From Pantoea eucrina (lineage in GTDB: Bacteria > Pseudomonadota > Gammaproteobacteria > Enterobacterales > Enterobacteriaceae): 49,204 bases of DNA. A program made the translations under genes and the position numbers. Location: the NCBI RefSeq assembly GCF_002095385.1, contig NZ_MIPP01000026.1, positions 1 to 49,204 on the forward strand, given 5' to 3'. Shown here piece after piece: positions 36,400-47,335 of this stretch. The notes beneath the pieces were generated by a model. It worked only from the letters and a program-made list of their open reading frames with translations. It had not been told where the DNA came from and did no database searches. Position 1 is the stretch's first letter, and each line of letters opens with the position of its first letter.

Positions 36400-38184
36400 T
36401 TAATCCTGCGCCGCGCGCGGCCAGATCCATGCCAGGAACATACGCGGATAGCTGCGCTTGCGCTGCTTTTCCAGCGCCTTGTCACGCTCGCGTACCTGCT
36501 CGTCGGTCAGATGCACGACGGCTGGCGGCACAAAATCAGCGATTTTTAGCGGCGAATGCTGAGTAATATAGTCGCGCAGCACGTCAGCATCGCGCAGACC
36601 GCTGTTGCGGTAGCCCGCGCGCGCCGTCAGCGGCGGATAGCCGTCGCCACCGCTGGCGTTAAAGCTGTTAGTGGCAAGGCGATAGGTTTTTGTCTTCTCC
36701 AGCGGCTTACCGTTGATTTTGACATCACTCACTGAGGTGCCGTCGGCCACCAGGCTGATGCCGGCCAGCTGCGCAAAACCGCCGGAGTTAGCTTTGATAT
36801 TGGCGATGCGGGCAAGATATGCCTGCAGTTCCTCACCGCTCAGCGTGACCGACACCACCTGATTGCCAAACGGCTGCACCTGCAGCAGATCGCGCAGGCG
36901 CAGCTCGCCTGCCGGAAGCGATGTGCGGATGCCGCCGCCGCTGATCACCGCCACATCCGCTTTGGTCGCGGCCATCTGCGCTCGCAGGATCAGCTGCGCC
37001 AGATTGGTCTGCTCAAAGCGGACTTTATTGCGCTCGCCGACAAACAGCCCGTCACTGCGGCCAACGGCGACATCCAGCTGTTTACCGGCGCGCAGCTGGA
37101 AAGGGGTCAGCAGCTTCATCATCGCGGTATTGGGTACAATCGGCTCCTGATAAGGCAGCCAGGTTTCGCTGCCATCCTGGTTGGTGACTTTATGCTTCAG
37201 GTTAACCGGGATGAGCTGATAATTTTCCAGCGTCAGCTCACCGTTGCGAAAGGTAAAATCGCCGCGACCCACATATTTGCCCCACTCTTTAGCCTGCATG
37301 ATCCAGACGCCATTCTGCCGATCGGGCTGGCAGGGCTGGCCTGGCTGATAATCCGGCACGCTGCGGTTAGCCTGCGCCATACAGACGGCATCGTGCGAGT
37401 GACCGCCCACGATAACACTCAGGGTGCCGGGCGGCAGGCTGCGCGCCAGCTCAACGTCGCCCGGTGCGTTACTGCCGTGCTGACCGTCGTCATAATGTCC
37501 CATATGCGTCAGCGCGATGATCACATCAGGCTTTTCCGTGGCGCGCAGCTCCGCTACCGCTTTCAGCGTCTCTTTGACCGGATCGCGGATCTCAAGCTCT
37601 GCGACATTTTCCGGGTTGGTAATACGCAGCGTATCCGTAGTGGTCAGCCCGATAACCGCTATTTTCAGGCCCATACGGTTAAATATGGCCCAGGGCGAAA
37701 ACAGCCGCCGATCGCTGCCTTTTTGATAGATATTCGCCGCGAGAAAGGGAAAACGCGCCCACTTTTTCTGCTGTTCCAGCACGCTCAGAGGCTTGTCAAA
37801 TTCGTGGTTTCCCAGCGCCATAGCGTCATAACCCACCAGATTCATGCCGCGAATGTCAGGCTCTGCGTTCAGCACATCTGACTCCGGCACGCCGGTATTG
37901 ATATCCCCGGCGGAGAGGATGAGCGCACCCCCTCCGCGCGCCTGGACATCATAACGCTGCTGGTCCATCAGGCTCTTTTGTGCTGCCAGCCCATACTCAC
38001 CCTGCGCGTTACTCCAGAAATGGCCATGATGATCGTTGGTATGCAGGATGCTGAAGCGATAGCTGCGATCGGTTTGCCACGCCTGCGCCAGCATCGGCAC
38101 CAGCAAAGCCAGCAGCGCCAGCCAGCGCTTTTTCGGGGTAAGTAACAACACAACGCTCTCCTTGTTCGTTTTTTTCCACTGCAT
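36400..38184 (-). CDS. ushA: Periplasmic 5'-nucleotidase / UDP-sugar hydrolase (UshA-like)
   Basis: A 594-residue exported metallophosphoesterase that breaks down extracellular nucleotides and UDP-sugars for salvage. The signal peptide ends in MLAQA before WQTDRSY. Metal motifs: LHTNDHHGHF, SAGDINTG, GNHEFD, THMGHYD and GGHSHD. The C-terminal nucleotide-binding domain has SGGGIR, VQPFGN and NASGGDGYP. I chose ATG 38184 because it gives the shorter leader and has AGG upstream; 38220 is possible. It is about 45 residues longer than E. coli UshA, partly through a basic C-terminal tail (KALEKQRKRSYPRMF) that I cannot explain. Confidence 0.91.
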   Translation of the reverse strand: MQWKKTNKESVVLLLTPKKRWLALLALLVPMLAQAWQTDRSYRFSILHTNDHHGHFWSNAQGEYGLAAQKSLMDQQRYDVQARGGGALILSAGDINTGVPESDVLNAEPDIRGMNLVGYDAMALGNHEFDKPLSVLEQQKKWARFPFLAANIYQKGSDRRLFSPWAIFNRMGLKIAVIGLTTTDTLRITNPENVAELEIRDPVKETLKAVAELRATEKPDVIIALTHMGHYDDGQHGSNAPGDVELARSLPPGTLSVIVGGHSHDAVCMAQANRSVPDYQPGQPCQPDRQNGVWIMQAKEWGKYVGRGDFTFRNGELTLENYQLIPVNLKHKVTNQDGSETWLPYQEPIVPNTAMMKLLTPFQLRAGKQLDVAVGRSDGLFVGERNKVRFEQTNLAQLILRAQMAATKADVAVISGGGIRTSLPAGELRLRDLLQVQPFGNQVVSVTLSGEELQAYLARIANIKANSGGFAQLAGISLVADGTSVSDVKINGKPLEKTKTYRLATNSFNASGGDGYPPLTARAGYRNSGLRDADVLRDYITQHSPLKIADFVPPAVVHLTDEQVRERDKALEKQRKRSYPRMFLAWIWPRAAQD

Positions 38185-38502
38185 CGTGGACCTGACAGAT
38201 TTCTGCCCTCTGTGTCGCACAGTTCCCTGCTTAACTCAAGCTGAAAGGCAGTACCCGCTGCTATTTTCATCTGCTCTCGCCGGCTGGGCCCGTCGGGGGA
38301 TGCTGCGCTTTTTAACGCTGCTGTAATGCATTATCACTACCTGCACGCCAGGATAACTGCTGAAAATAGCGCTTCGGCACGTTTTTTATCGCATTTTTTC
38401 AGTTTATTCAGCTTTCATCCCGCAAATGTCTAAACGCTGCAGCAGGATTTGCATTACACTTGATTGTTACAAGCGGACACATTTGCACACAAGGAGACAG
38501 GC
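38185..38502. other. Divergent intergenic region between ushA and ybaL
   Basis: These 318 bases hold no credible gene; E. coli has fsr here and it is absent without visible remnants. The stretch is AT-rich around 38320-38470 and must contain promoters for both genes, but I found no pair of boxes convincing enough to name. Confidence 0.6.
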
Positions 38503-40191
38503 ATGCATCACACCACACCGTTGATCACCACTATTGTCGGGGGCCTGGTCCTCGCGTTTCTCCTTGGCATGCTGGCCAATCGCCTGCGCATCTCTCCGCT
38601 GGTGGGCTATCTGGTTGCCGGCGTGGTTGCGGGCCCTTTTACGCCAGGCTTTGTTGCGGATACGAATCTGGCACCTGAACTGGCAGAGCTGGGCGTCATT
38701 CTGCTGATGTTTGGCGTCGGACTGCACTTCTCACTGAAAGATCTGATGGCGGTAAAGTCGATCGCCATTCCCGGCGCCGTGGCGCAAATCGCGGTGGCGA
38801 CGCTGCTGGGAATGGGGCTCTCCTGGACCATGGGCTGGTCATGGATGACTGGCCTGGTGTTTGGCCTGTGCCTCTCTACGGCCAGTACCGTAGTGCTGCT
38901 GCGGGCGCTGGAGGAGCGACAGCTGATTGACAGCCAGCGCGGCCAGATTGCGATCGGCTGGCTGATTGTGGAAGACCTGGTGATGGTGTTGACGCTGGTG
39001 CTGCTGCCTGCCATCGCCGGCATGCTGGAACAGGGTAACGCCAGTCCGACCCTGCTGGCATGGGATCTGCTGCTGACCATCGGTAAAGTGGCCGCCTTTA
39101 TGGTGCTGATGATGGTGGTAGGCCGCCGCGTTATCCCGTGGATCCTGGCAAAAAGCGCGGCTACCGGCTCGCGTGAACTCTTTACTCTATCGGTGCTGGC
39201 GCTGGCGCTCGGTATCGCCTTTGGTGCCGTAGAGTTCTTTGATGTCTCCTTTGCCCTTGGCGCCTTCTTCGCCGGCATGGTGCTGAACGAATCTGAGCTG
39301 AGCCACCGCGCGGCGCGCGACACGCTCCCACTGCGCGACGCCTTTGCCGTACTGTTCTTTGTATCGGTCGGCATGCTGTTTAATCCGATGATCCTGATTG
39401 AACAGCCGCTGGCGGTACTGGGCGCGCTCGCCATCGTGGTGCTGGGTAAATCAATCGCCGCCTGGGCGCTGGTCACTCTGCTGGGGCACTCACGCCGTAC
39501 CGCCCTGACCATTTCGGTCAGTCTGGCGCAGATTGGTGAGTTTGCCTTTATTCTCGCCGGCCTCGGCATTTCACTCGATCTGCTCAGCGAAGAGGGGCGC
39601 AACCTGGTGCTGGCTGCGGCTATTCTCTCCATTATGCTGAATCCTATCCTCTTCTCGCTGCTGGAGCGCTATCTGGATAAAACTGAAACCGCTGAGGAGC
39701 AGACGCTGGAAGAGGCGATGGCGGAAGAGAAACAGATCCCGGTAGATATCTGTAATCACGCGGTGATTGTGGGTTATGGACGCGTCGGCAGCCTGCTGGG
39801 GCAGCAGCTGCTGGAAGCAGATATCCCGCTGGTGGTGGTGGAAAACTCCCGCCCGCGCGTTGAAGCGCTGCGTGAACAGGGTATCAGAGCGGTGCTGGGC
39901 AATGCAGCACGCGCAGAGACCATGGAGCTGGCACGGCTTGACTGCGCCCGCTGGCTGCTGCTGACCATTCCGAATGGCTATGAAGCGGGTGAAGTGGTGG
40001 TGGCCGCACGTGAGAAGCGCAAGGATATTGAGATTATCGCCCGTGCGCACTATGACGACGAAGTCGCCTATATTATGGATCGCGGCGCTAATCAGGTCGT
40101 GATGGGCGAGCGTGAAATTGCCAGCAGCATGCTCAATGTGCTGAAAAAGGAGATCGCCGTTGAGCCGATCTCCCGCGAATGCCCGATTTGA
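38503..40191 (+). CDS. ybaL: YbaL, Kef-type cation/proton antiporter with RCK domain
   Basis: A 562-residue CPA2-family inner-membrane transporter. About twelve helices (residues about 8-400) include GVILLMFGVGLHFSLKDL and the acidic core STASTVVLLRALEE and WLIVEDLVMVL. The cytoplasmic RCK/TrkA-N domain follows (about 415-540): HAVIVGYGRVGSLLG is the dinucleotide-binding motif. It resembles E. coli YbaL throughout; I chose MHHTTPL at 38503 with AAGGAG upstream rather than ATG 38464. The transported ion is not shown by the sequence. Confidence 0.96.
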   Translation: MHHTTPLITTIVGGLVLAFLLGMLANRLRISPLVGYLVAGVVAGPFTPGFVADTNLAPELAELGVILLMFGVGLHFSLKDLMAVKSIAIPGAVAQIAVATLLGMGLSWTMGWSWMTGLVFGLCLSTASTVVLLRALEERQLIDSQRGQIAIGWLIVEDLVMVLTLVLLPAIAGMLEQGNASPTLLAWDLLLTIGKVAAFMVLMMVVGRRVIPWILAKSAATGSRELFTLSVLALALGIAFGAVEFFDVSFALGAFFAGMVLNESELSHRAARDTLPLRDAFAVLFFVSVGMLFNPMILIEQPLAVLGALAIVVLGKSIAAWALVTLLGHSRRTALTISVSLAQIGEFAFILAGLGISLDLLSEEGRNLVLAAAILSIMLNPILFSLLERYLDKTETAEEQTLEEAMAEEKQIPVDICNHAVIVGYGRVGSLLGQQLLEADIPLVVVENSRPRVEALREQGIRAVLGNAARAETMELARLDCARWLLLTIPNGYEAGEVVVAAREKRKDIEIIARAHYDDEVAYIMDRGANQVVMGEREIASSMLNVLKKEIAVEPISRECPI

Positions 40192-40209
40192 TCGGGGATC
40201 GCTGACTGC

Positions 40210-40235
40210 AGGGGCGCACTGATGCGCCCCTTTTT
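40210..40235 (+). terminator. Rho-independent terminator of ybaL
   Basis: GGGGCGCA pairs with TGCGCCCC around a CTGA loop, followed by five T. Confidence 0.9.
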
Positions 40236-40244
40236 ACTGCGCGC

Positions 40245-41546
40245 TTATCTGTCCCAGTAAGACTCTTCCAGGCTATCTTCCCGCTCCGGCAGGCCGCGCG
40301 TCAGGCGCGGTGAATGCTGGTTCAGCACCTGATAACTCACGCGGTTAGCATATTTGCACACCTGCGCCAGCGAGGAGTAGGTCAGATATTCACGCGCATG
40401 TTTGCTGGAGTTAGGGACTTTGAGGCGATGGAAGTTGTTCGCCGTGATATCGTGCAGCAGCGCTGCCAGCGCCCCGTCCCCTGCCCCGTTGGTATTCATG
40501 ATCTTTTCCGGTCCGCCCATGTAAGGCGCGATATGCGAGAAGATGCGCAGCGGCTGCTGACAATCCTGCTGGCGCATCGCCCGGCTGAACTCATACTGGT
40601 TGAATTCCGCAATCGCGCCCGGCAGCAGCGGGTGATTCGTTTTGCGCTTAAATTCATCTTCAGTGAAGCCCGCCATGTAGAGCCCGGTCGGACCGGCGGT
40701 GCAGAGCACCAGATCGACCCACTCCAGCGCCATATCGGCTGCCAGCAGCGGATCCTGTTCACCGGTCAGCGCAAACGCTTCTTCTTCGTTCATCGCGACA
40801 ATAGAGACGTGATCGCGCAGGAAATCGCGCCAGAACTGCGGGTTATCCTGAATGACATATTTTGTGCCCAGCGTTAATACCACCGGCACATTATGCTTTT
40901 TCGCATACGCAATGGCGCGCAGCGTGGCGTCCGGCATCGGTTCACCAGGCTGGCAGCGTACCAGATAGGAGGTCAGCACCAGCGCTGACGCCCCGGCAAT
41001 CACCTCTTCCGGGATACTCTCCGCCTGCAGCCGGTTCATCAGCCCCGGACTGATCGCGAAGGTCCGTTCACCGTGCTCGCCAATCAGGGTAAAGCAGCGG
41101 CCAATCGCGCCGTCCACGCCCTGCAGGAAGTTCAGATCCATACGGCTGGAGGTGTTGCAGAGATAGCGATAGGCGTAGCCGCCAATCTGGATGTTATTGC
41201 ACATGACGCCCAGCAGCACGGAACGATCGTCAGCCAGCACCGAGTAGTTGTGCAACGTGTTGCCAATGGTGCCGCCGGCAAACTGGTGGCTGATCAGCTG
41301 CTCGCGCATCAGCTCGTTATAGAGCGCTTCCGCCGTCGCGTCGTCAATCACCAGCGAATGCCCGGCACTCAGGCCGTAGCGCTGCAGGAACGCGTCATCA
41401 ACTTTGGCTTCGATATCCACCAGCGTCTGGTCGATACCCACCACCCAGCTGCCCTCCTCCTGCTCCTGCTGAATAGCCTGCAGCAGCGGATCGCGCGCGT
41501 TGACGGGAAAATAGTGTTTGGATTTACGTTTGCCGGGAAATTTCAT
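40245..41546 (-). CDS. gsk: Inosine-guanosine kinase
   Basis: A 433-residue PfkB-family ribokinase-fold enzyme that phosphorylates inosine and guanosine to IMP and GMP in purine salvage. The start MKFPGKRKSKHYFPVNARD matches E. coli. The substrate-site GGTIGNTLHNYSVL and the C-terminal catalytic signature NTNGAGDGALAALLHD with the base Asp are intact. Convergent with ybaL and downstream of hemH on the same strand. In E. coli aes lies between gsk and hemH; it is absent here. Confidence 0.96.
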   Translation of the reverse strand: MKFPGKRKSKHYFPVNARDPLLQAIQQEQEEGSWVVGIDQTLVDIEAKVDDAFLQRYGLSAGHSLVIDDATAEALYNELMREQLISHQFAGGTIGNTLHNYSVLADDRSVLLGVMCNNIQIGGYAYRYLCNTSSRMDLNFLQGVDGAIGRCFTLIGEHGERTFAISPGLMNRLQAESIPEEVIAGASALVLTSYLVRCQPGEPMPDATLRAIAYAKKHNVPVVLTLGTKYVIQDNPQFWRDFLRDHVSIVAMNEEEAFALTGEQDPLLAADMALEWVDLVLCTAGPTGLYMAGFTEDEFKRKTNHPLLPGAIAEFNQYEFSRAMRQQDCQQPLRIFSHIAPYMGGPEKIMNTNGAGDGALAALLHDITANNFHRLKVPNSSKHAREYLTYSSLAQVCKYANRVSYQVLNQHSPRLTRGLPEREDSLEESYWDR

Positions 41547-41564
41547 GAAAAGCAGTCATCAGGG

Positions 41565-41602
41565 AAAATCAGGCAGAGAAGCATATCATACTCTCTGCCT
41601 GA
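41565..41602 (-). terminator. Rho-independent terminator of hemH
   Basis: On the minus strand an 11-bp stem TCAGGCAGAGA/TCTCTGCCTGA with a 12-base loop is followed by TTTT. It separates hemH from gsk. Confidence 0.85.
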
Positions 41603-41607
41603 TGCGC

Positions 41608-42567
41608 TTAGCGGCGCGCGTTGACCAGCTGTACCATCATCTCAATGTGCTCGTCATCGGCGTTAAGCGCGGGAATATATTCAAATTTTTCGCCGCCTGC
41701 ATGCAGGAAAATTTCGCAGTTTTCACCGCTGATCTCCTCCAGCGTTTCCAGACAGTCCGCCGCAAAGCCGGGGCTCATGACCTGCACATGCTTAATGCCT
41801 TTGGCCGGCAGACTTTTCATGGTCTCATCGGTGTAGGGCATCAGCCACGGTTCACGCCCAAAGCGCGACTGGAAGGTCATCATGATTTTTTCAGGAGCAA
41901 TGTTCAGCGCCGCCGCCAGTGCGGCGGTGGTATCTTTACAGCGCTGCGGATAATCATCGCCTTCATTGGCGAAACGCTGCGGAATGCCGTGGTAAGAGAG
42001 CACCAGCAGATCCGGCTCGCCGTGGCGGGCAAATGAGCGCTCAACGGAGGCTTTCAGCGCGGCAATGTAAGCCGGATGCTCAGCATAGTCGCGAATAAAG
42101 GAGACCTGCGGCAGCGAGCGCAGCGGTTTAAAGCTGCTGGCCAGGCCATCCCACACGGCGGCAACGGTAGAGCAGGAGAACTGCGGATAGAGCGGCAGCA
42201 CAATCAGGTGCGTGACGCCCTGATCCAGCAGGCGATGTACCGCTCCGTCCAGGCTCGGCTGACCATAGCTCATGCCCAGCTCGACCGGCATGTCCACGCG
42301 CTGCGCCAGCGCGGCACGCTGCCGCTTGCTGAATACCATCAGCGGCGATCCCTCTTCCATCCAGACGGAGGCGTAGAGTTTCGACACGCGCGGCGAACGA
42401 AACGGCAGAATAATAAAATTAAGGATGGGCCACCATAGCCAGCGCGGCGTATCAACCACGCGCGGATCGCCGAGGAACTGCTTCAGATAGCGTTTCACCG
42501 CCGGGGTGGTAGGTGCTTCAGGTGTGCCTAAGTTAACCAGCAGAACACCGGGCTTATCTTGCCTCAT
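41608..42567 (-). CDS. hemH: Ferrochelatase
   Basis: A 319-residue enzyme that inserts Fe(II) into protoporphyrin IX, the last step of haem synthesis. Visible motifs: [11 protein letters not shown] at the start, [11 protein letters not shown], the active-site His in [23 protein letters not shown] and [15 protein letters not shown] chose the start at 42567 (MRQDKPG) because AAGGAAAC precedes it and E. coli starts there; ATG 42588 would add seven residues. Confidence 0.97.
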   Translation of the reverse strand: MRQDKPGVLLVNLGTPEAPTTPAVKRYLKQFLGDPRVVDTPRWLWWPILNFIILPFRSPRVSKLYASVWMEEGSPLMVFSKRQRAALAQRVDMPVELGMSYGQPSLDGAVHRLLDQGVTHLIVLPLYPQFSCSTVAAVWDGLASSFKPLRSLPQVSFIRDYAEHPAYIAALKASVERSFARHGEPDLLVLSYHGIPQRFANEGDDYPQRCKDTTAALAAALNIAPEKIMMTFQSRFGREPWLMPYTDETMKSLPAKGIKHVQVMSPGFAADCLETLEEISGENCEIFLHAGGEKFEYIPALNADDEHIEMMVQLVNARR

Positions 42568-42650
42568 TCTGTTTCCTTGATATCGCAACGAAGAGTGGTA
42601 AATCGGGGGAAATTGTAGCGGAAATCACGGGCGGGAAAAGCAATTGCTGT

Positions 42651-42676
42651 AAAAGGGCCAGGCATCCGGCCCTTTT
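42651..42676 (-). terminator. Rho-independent terminator of adk
   Basis: On the minus strand AAAAGGGCC pairs with GGCCCTTTT around an 8-base loop directly after the adk stop. Confidence 0.88.
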
Positions 42677-42681
42677 GGTAC

Positions 42682-43383
<702 letters not shown>

Positions 43384-43477
43384 TTATGACCCGCCAGCCA
43401 CAAGGCAACGGGCACGCTATCACTGGCCCGCCTACTGTGACCTGCTTTGGGATGAAGCGCCAGCTGAGGGATTGATT

Positions 43478-44299
43478 TTAGGAATTCAGGCTACGCAGCA
43501 ACAACGCTTTCAGCTGCTTTTTCAGCGTCGCGGTGACGTTTGTATGTTTGCTGCCGCTGCCGCGCAGGCTGGCCGGGATCAGCAAACGTCCGGGCAGCCG
43601 CCGGATCTCCGGCGGCAGGGTAACATTATGCAGCGCCGGCGGCAGATCAATCAGGGCAAATGGCAAACCGGGCTGCTGCAGTGAGGCGAGCGGTAGCGGC
43701 GTTTCGAGCGCAAACCGGTCAACCATGGCGATATTAAACGGCTTCCACTCAGCGCTCTCCATCATCGTCAGCGCCTGCTGCGGCGCGCTTCCCAGCGCCA
43801 GCCCCTGCTCTATCAGCCGCAGTTCGCTGCGCACCAGCGTGCTGAATTTTGTCGTGCGCAGCGCAATCAGTACCAGATCGTCGCTCAGCGCTGCATGGTG
43901 GTTCAGGTATGCGACAAACAGATGGGAGCCGGCAATCAGCGTTTTGTGCAGCGCGCTGGCAAACGACCCGGAAGCGTCGGTCACGCCCTGACTCTGGCAG
44001 GCGTCGAGCGAGCGCACCCGCCCTTCCGCCAGATCCACATGCTCTATCAGGGCGATATTTCCCGCCATCATCGGGACGGCGGGCAGTACGCTCAGCTCGC
44101 TGACCGGATGGTGCGAGGCGTAGCGTGTCTGATTACGCGCCTGCTCCTGGCGTAAAAAAAGCTGAGAGAGCACCACCCGCGCAATATGCAGCGTGGGCGC
44201 AAAGAAGAGATCGTAATTTTCCAGCCGGTAGTAGCGGGATAGCTGGCTGCGCAGCCGATCGCATATCGCCGCCCTGGCAGAGGCGTTTTGTGAGGCCAT
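43478..44299 (-). CDS. Unrecognised protein beside a divergent LysR regulator
   Basis: A 273-residue protein I cannot assign. It is mostly soluble and helical, with no signal peptide or membrane helix. Visible features: a Tyr-rich N-terminal block (SQLSRYYRLENYDLFFAPTL), a central HHPVSELSVLPAVPM, and LVLIALRTTKFSTLVRSELRL; the C-terminus is basic (LKKQLKALLLR). The ATG at 44299 is preceded by AGGGA; an in-frame ATG at 44368 would add 23 residues. It and the LysR gene sit between adk and htpG, which are adjacent in E. coli, so the pair is an insertion or a loss in E. coli. The LysR protein probably controls it. Confidence 0.75.
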   Translation of the reverse strand: MASQNASARAAICDRLRSQLSRYYRLENYDLFFAPTLHIARVVLSQLFLRQEQARNQTRYASHHPVSELSVLPAVPMMAGNIALIEHVDLAEGRVRSLDACQSQGVTDASGSFASALHKTLIAGSHLFVAYLNHHAALSDDLVLIALRTTKFSTLVRSELRLIEQGLALGSAPQQALTMMESAEWKPFNIAMVDRFALETPLPLASLQQPGLPFALIDLPPALHNVTLPPEIRRLPGRLLIPASLRGSGSKHTNVTATLKKQLKALLLRSLNS

Positions 44300-44484
44300 C
44301 GCGTAACGTTTCCCTGTATTAGCTGCGAAGTGGTGCTTTCCGGCAGATAAAACGCGTGGCTGATACATAGCCAGCCCGTCCCGTCAACCTGCCAGAATCT
44401 GGAGCAGAGGTTAGGGCAATGCGGCTGGACATTAAAATGATATAAACTGACAATCCCTGTTAGGTTTTTACACAAGGGACGAGT

Positions 44485-45354
44485 ATGACCGCGCTTCCGT
44501 CACTACGGGCGCTGCGCTATTTTCATCAGGCAGCGCTGCACAGCAGTTTCAGTACGGCAGCGGAAACCCTGCATGTCACCCACAGCGCCGTCAGCCATCA
44601 GGTGCGCCAGCTGGAGAGCTGGATGGGCAAACCGCTGTTTGTACGCACTAACGGACGCGTCAAACTCACCTCGCATGGCGAACGCCTGCTGGTCAGCTGT
44701 CAGAAAGCGTTCAGCGAACTCGCCACCAGCTGCGAAAGCATACGTACCGGTATGCGGCATCACCTCTCTGTTTCCTGTGCGCCCAGCTTTCTCTCTCAGT
44801 GGCTGATCCCGCGTATCAGCAGTTTCTATCAGCGCTACCCGGATATCGACGTGCAGTTTCAGTCACTGGTTGAGATCGATCAGCTGCGCAGTGAACACAC
44901 CGATGTGCTGATCCTGAGTTATGAGCAGCAGCCCGATGATGATATTGAAGCCACGCTTATCAGCGATGACGCGATTGGGCCGCTCTGTGCGCCCCATTAC
45001 GCCGAACGCCTGCAGAGCGCGCGCGATCTGCAAACGCTGCCGCTGCTGCATGCGGATACCCGGCTGCACGCCTGGGCTGAGTGGGCAAAAAACAGCGGCG
45101 CACGCGGTGATTTCTGGCGTGGCAAACACTTTGATAATCTGATGCTGGCTATTCAGGCCGCCAGAAGCGGTCTGGGGATCATTATGGCCCCGCGACTGCT
45201 GGTGCAGCAGGAGCTGGAAGCGGGCGCGCTGATTGCGCCGCTGGGCTTTGTGCGCATCGATCGCGCGACCTGGATGATGGCCAAACGCTCGCGCGAGCAG
45301 AATGCAGAGATCCGTCTGTTTCGCGCATGGCTCAGCGAGCAGGCGCAGTGCTGA
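44485..45354 (+). CDS. LysR-family regulator (GcvA-like)
   Basis: A 289-residue LysR-type regulator of the GcvA/AmpR-like group. The N-terminal block LPSLRALRYFHQAALHSSFS with AAETLHVTHSAVSHQVRQLE is the DNA-binding helix-turn-helix. The effector domain has LSVSCAPSFLSQWLIPRI and GLGIIMAPRLLV, typical of this group. It is divergent from the unrecognised 273-residue gene, with 185 bases between, and convergent with htpG. Its inducer and targets are not evident. Confidence 0.9.
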   Translation: MTALPSLRALRYFHQAALHSSFSTAAETLHVTHSAVSHQVRQLESWMGKPLFVRTNGRVKLTSHGERLLVSCQKAFSELATSCESIRTGMRHHLSVSCAPSFLSQWLIPRISSFYQRYPDIDVQFQSLVEIDQLRSEHTDVLILSYEQQPDDDIEATLISDDAIGPLCAPHYAERLQSARDLQTLPLLHADTRLHAWAEWAKNSGARGDFWRGKHFDNLMLAIQAARSGLGIIMAPRLLVQQELEAGALIAPLGFVRIDRATWMMAKRSREQNAEIRLFRAWLSEQAQC

Positions 45355-45360
45355 CGCCAT

Positions 45361-45388
45361 AAAAAAGGGCGCCATTAATGGCGCCCTT
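45361..45388 (-). terminator. Rho-independent terminator of htpG
   Basis: A perfect palindrome AAGGGCGCCATT/AATGGCGCCCTT (45365-45388). On the minus strand it runs into six T; on the plus strand the T-run is poor, so it mainly serves htpG. Confidence 0.85.
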
Positions 45389-45419
45389 AGCTGTTTTATT
45401 CGCTTCGCGCTGTGCGGCG

Positions 45420-47294
45420 TTACGCCGTCAGCAGCTGGTTCATGCGGCGGATAAACTGGTTAGGATCGTCCAGCGTACCGCGCTCAGCCAGCAGCGCCTG
45501 ATCCAGCAGCAGTTCAACCCATTCGGCAAAGCGCGCCTCATCCTGGGTATCCGCTACGCGTTTCACCAGGCCATGCTCCGGATTGATCTCAAAGATATAT
45601 TTCACTTCCGGAACATCCTGACCGGCGGCGGCAAACAGCTTCGCCATCTGGGTGGTCATTTCGTTAGCATCAGTGGTGACGATAGCAGGCGTATCGGTCA
45701 GACGATGCGTCAGTCGCACCTCTTTAACGCGCTCGCCCAGCAGCGTTTTCACGCGCTCAACAAACGGCTCCAGCGCTTTTTCCGCTTCTTTCTGCTCTTC
45801 GGTCTCTTCATCCGCCAGCTTGCTCAGCGACTCATCAGCTTTGCTTACTGACTGGAACGTTTTACCTTCGAACTCGATGAGATAACTCATCATCCACTCA
45901 TCGATACGATCGGAGAGCAGCAGTACCTCAATGCCTTTTTTGCGGAACAGCTCCAGATGCGGGCTGCTTTTCGCCGCGGCATAGCTGTCCGCCGTGATGT
46001 AGTAGATCTTCTCCTGACCTTCAACCATGCGGCTCAGGTAGTCATCCAGCGATACGCTCTGCTCGCTGCCTTCGCTCTGCGTGGTGGCAAAACGCAGCAG
46101 TTTAGCAATCGCCTGCTGATTGGCGCTATCTTCTGCCGGTCCCTCTTTCAGTACCAGACCAAACTCTTTCCAGAACTGCTGATACTTCTCTGCATCATCT
46201 TTTGCCAGTTTTTCCAGCATCTGCAGGCTGCGCTTAGTCAGCGCGGCGCGCAGGCTCTGGGTGACACGGCTGTCCTGCAGAATTTCACGTGAGACGTTAA
46301 GCGGCAGATCGTTAGAGTCAATCAGACCGCGCACAAAGCGCAGGTAGTTCGGCATGAACTGCTCAGCGTCATCCATAATAAACACGCGCTGTACATAAAG
46401 CTTGAGGCCATGCTTGCTGTCGCGGTTCCACATATCGAACGGAGCACGCTGCGGGATGTAGAGCAGGCTGGTGTACTCCTGCTTGCCTTCCACGCGATTA
46501 TGGCTCCAGATAGCCGGATCGCTGAAGTCATGTGCAATGTGCTTGTAGAACTCGTTGTACTCGTCGTCGCTGATCTCAGCTTTATTACGCGTCCACAGCG
46601 CCTGGGCTTTGTTGACCTTCTCCCAGGTTACGGTGTCGTTCTCTTCATCTTTGGTTTCGATCTCTACCGGCAGTGCGATGTGATCGGAATATTTGCTGAT
46701 GACGTTACGCACGCGCCAGGCGTCAAGGAAATCATCTTCCCCTGCGCGGAAATGCAGCGTGATCTCGGTACCGCGATCGGCTTTTTCGATTTCTGCCAGG
46801 GTATATTCGCCCTCGCCTTCTGACTCCCAGAACACGCCCTCGCTGGCCTGTGCGCCGGCAGCGCGGGTGCGCACGGTCACTTTGTCAGCAACGATAAAGG
46901 CGGAGTAGAAACCCACACCAAACTGGCCAATCAGCTGGCTGTCTTTCGCCTGGTCAGAGCCCATAGACTCCAGGAACGCTTTGGTGCCTGATTTAGCGAT
47001 AGTACCGAGGTTTTCAATTACCTCATCGCGACGCATACCGATACCGTTGTCGCTCAGCGTCAGCGTCCGTTTCTCCTTGTCGACCGAGATACGCACGCGC
47101 AGCTCGCCGTCGCCTTCATAGAGATCCGGAGTGGAAAGCGCGCGGAAGCGCAGCTTATCAGCGGCATCAGAGGCGTTGGAGATCAGTTCACGCAGGAAAA
47201 TCTCTTTGTTTGAATAGAGGGAATGGATCATCAGGTGCAGAAGTTGTTTTACCTCTGACTGGAAGCCACGCGTCTCTTGTCCTTTCATGGTCAT
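45420..47294 (-). CDS. htpG: Chaperone HtpG (bacterial Hsp90)
   Basis: A 624-residue ATP-dependent dimeric chaperone. The N-terminal GHKL ATPase domain shows [28 protein letters not shown] and [12 protein letters not shown]. The middle domain has [25 protein letters not shown] and SREILQD, and the C-terminal dimerisation domain ends in FIRRMNQLL. The start at 47294 (MTMKGQE) is chosen because GAGG lies 5 bases upstream; 47288 (MKGQE) is the E. coli equivalent. The frame continues upstream to 47468, but that leader has no family support. Heat-shock promoter listed separately. Confidence 0.97.
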   Translation of the reverse strand: MTMKGQETRGFQSEVKQLLHLMIHSLYSNKEIFLRELISNASDAADKLRFRALSTPDLYEGDGELRVRISVDKEKRTLTLSDNGIGMRRDEVIENLGTIAKSGTKAFLESMGSDQAKDSQLIGQFGVGFYSAFIVADKVTVRTRAAGAQASEGVFWESEGEGEYTLAEIEKADRGTEITLHFRAGEDDFLDAWRVRNVISKYSDHIALPVEIETKDEENDTVTWEKVNKAQALWTRNKAEISDDEYNEFYKHIAHDFSDPAIWSHNRVEGKQEYTSLLYIPQRAPFDMWNRDSKHGLKLYVQRVFIMDDAEQFMPNYLRFVRGLIDSNDLPLNVSREILQDSRVTQSLRAALTKRSLQMLEKLAKDDAEKYQQFWKEFGLVLKEGPAEDSANQQAIAKLLRFATTQSEGSEQSVSLDDYLSRMVEGQEKIYYITADSYAAAKSSPHLELFRKKGIEVLLLSDRIDEWMMSYLIEFEGKTFQSVSKADESLSKLADEETEEQKEAEKALEPFVERVKTLLGERVKEVRLTHRLTDTPAIVTTDANEMTTQMAKLFAAAGQDVPEVKYIFEINPEHGLVKRVADTQDEARFAEWVELLLDQALLAERGTLDDPNQFIRRMNQLLTA

Positions 47295-47335
47295 TGCTAC
47301 CTCAACAGAATCGGGGTTGATCGAACGTTGAGGAA

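Noticed and set aside
38320..38480. Remnant of fsr between ushA and ybaL
   Set aside because: No ORF fragment with membrane-transporter character is visible; the stretch looks like ordinary regulatory DNA.
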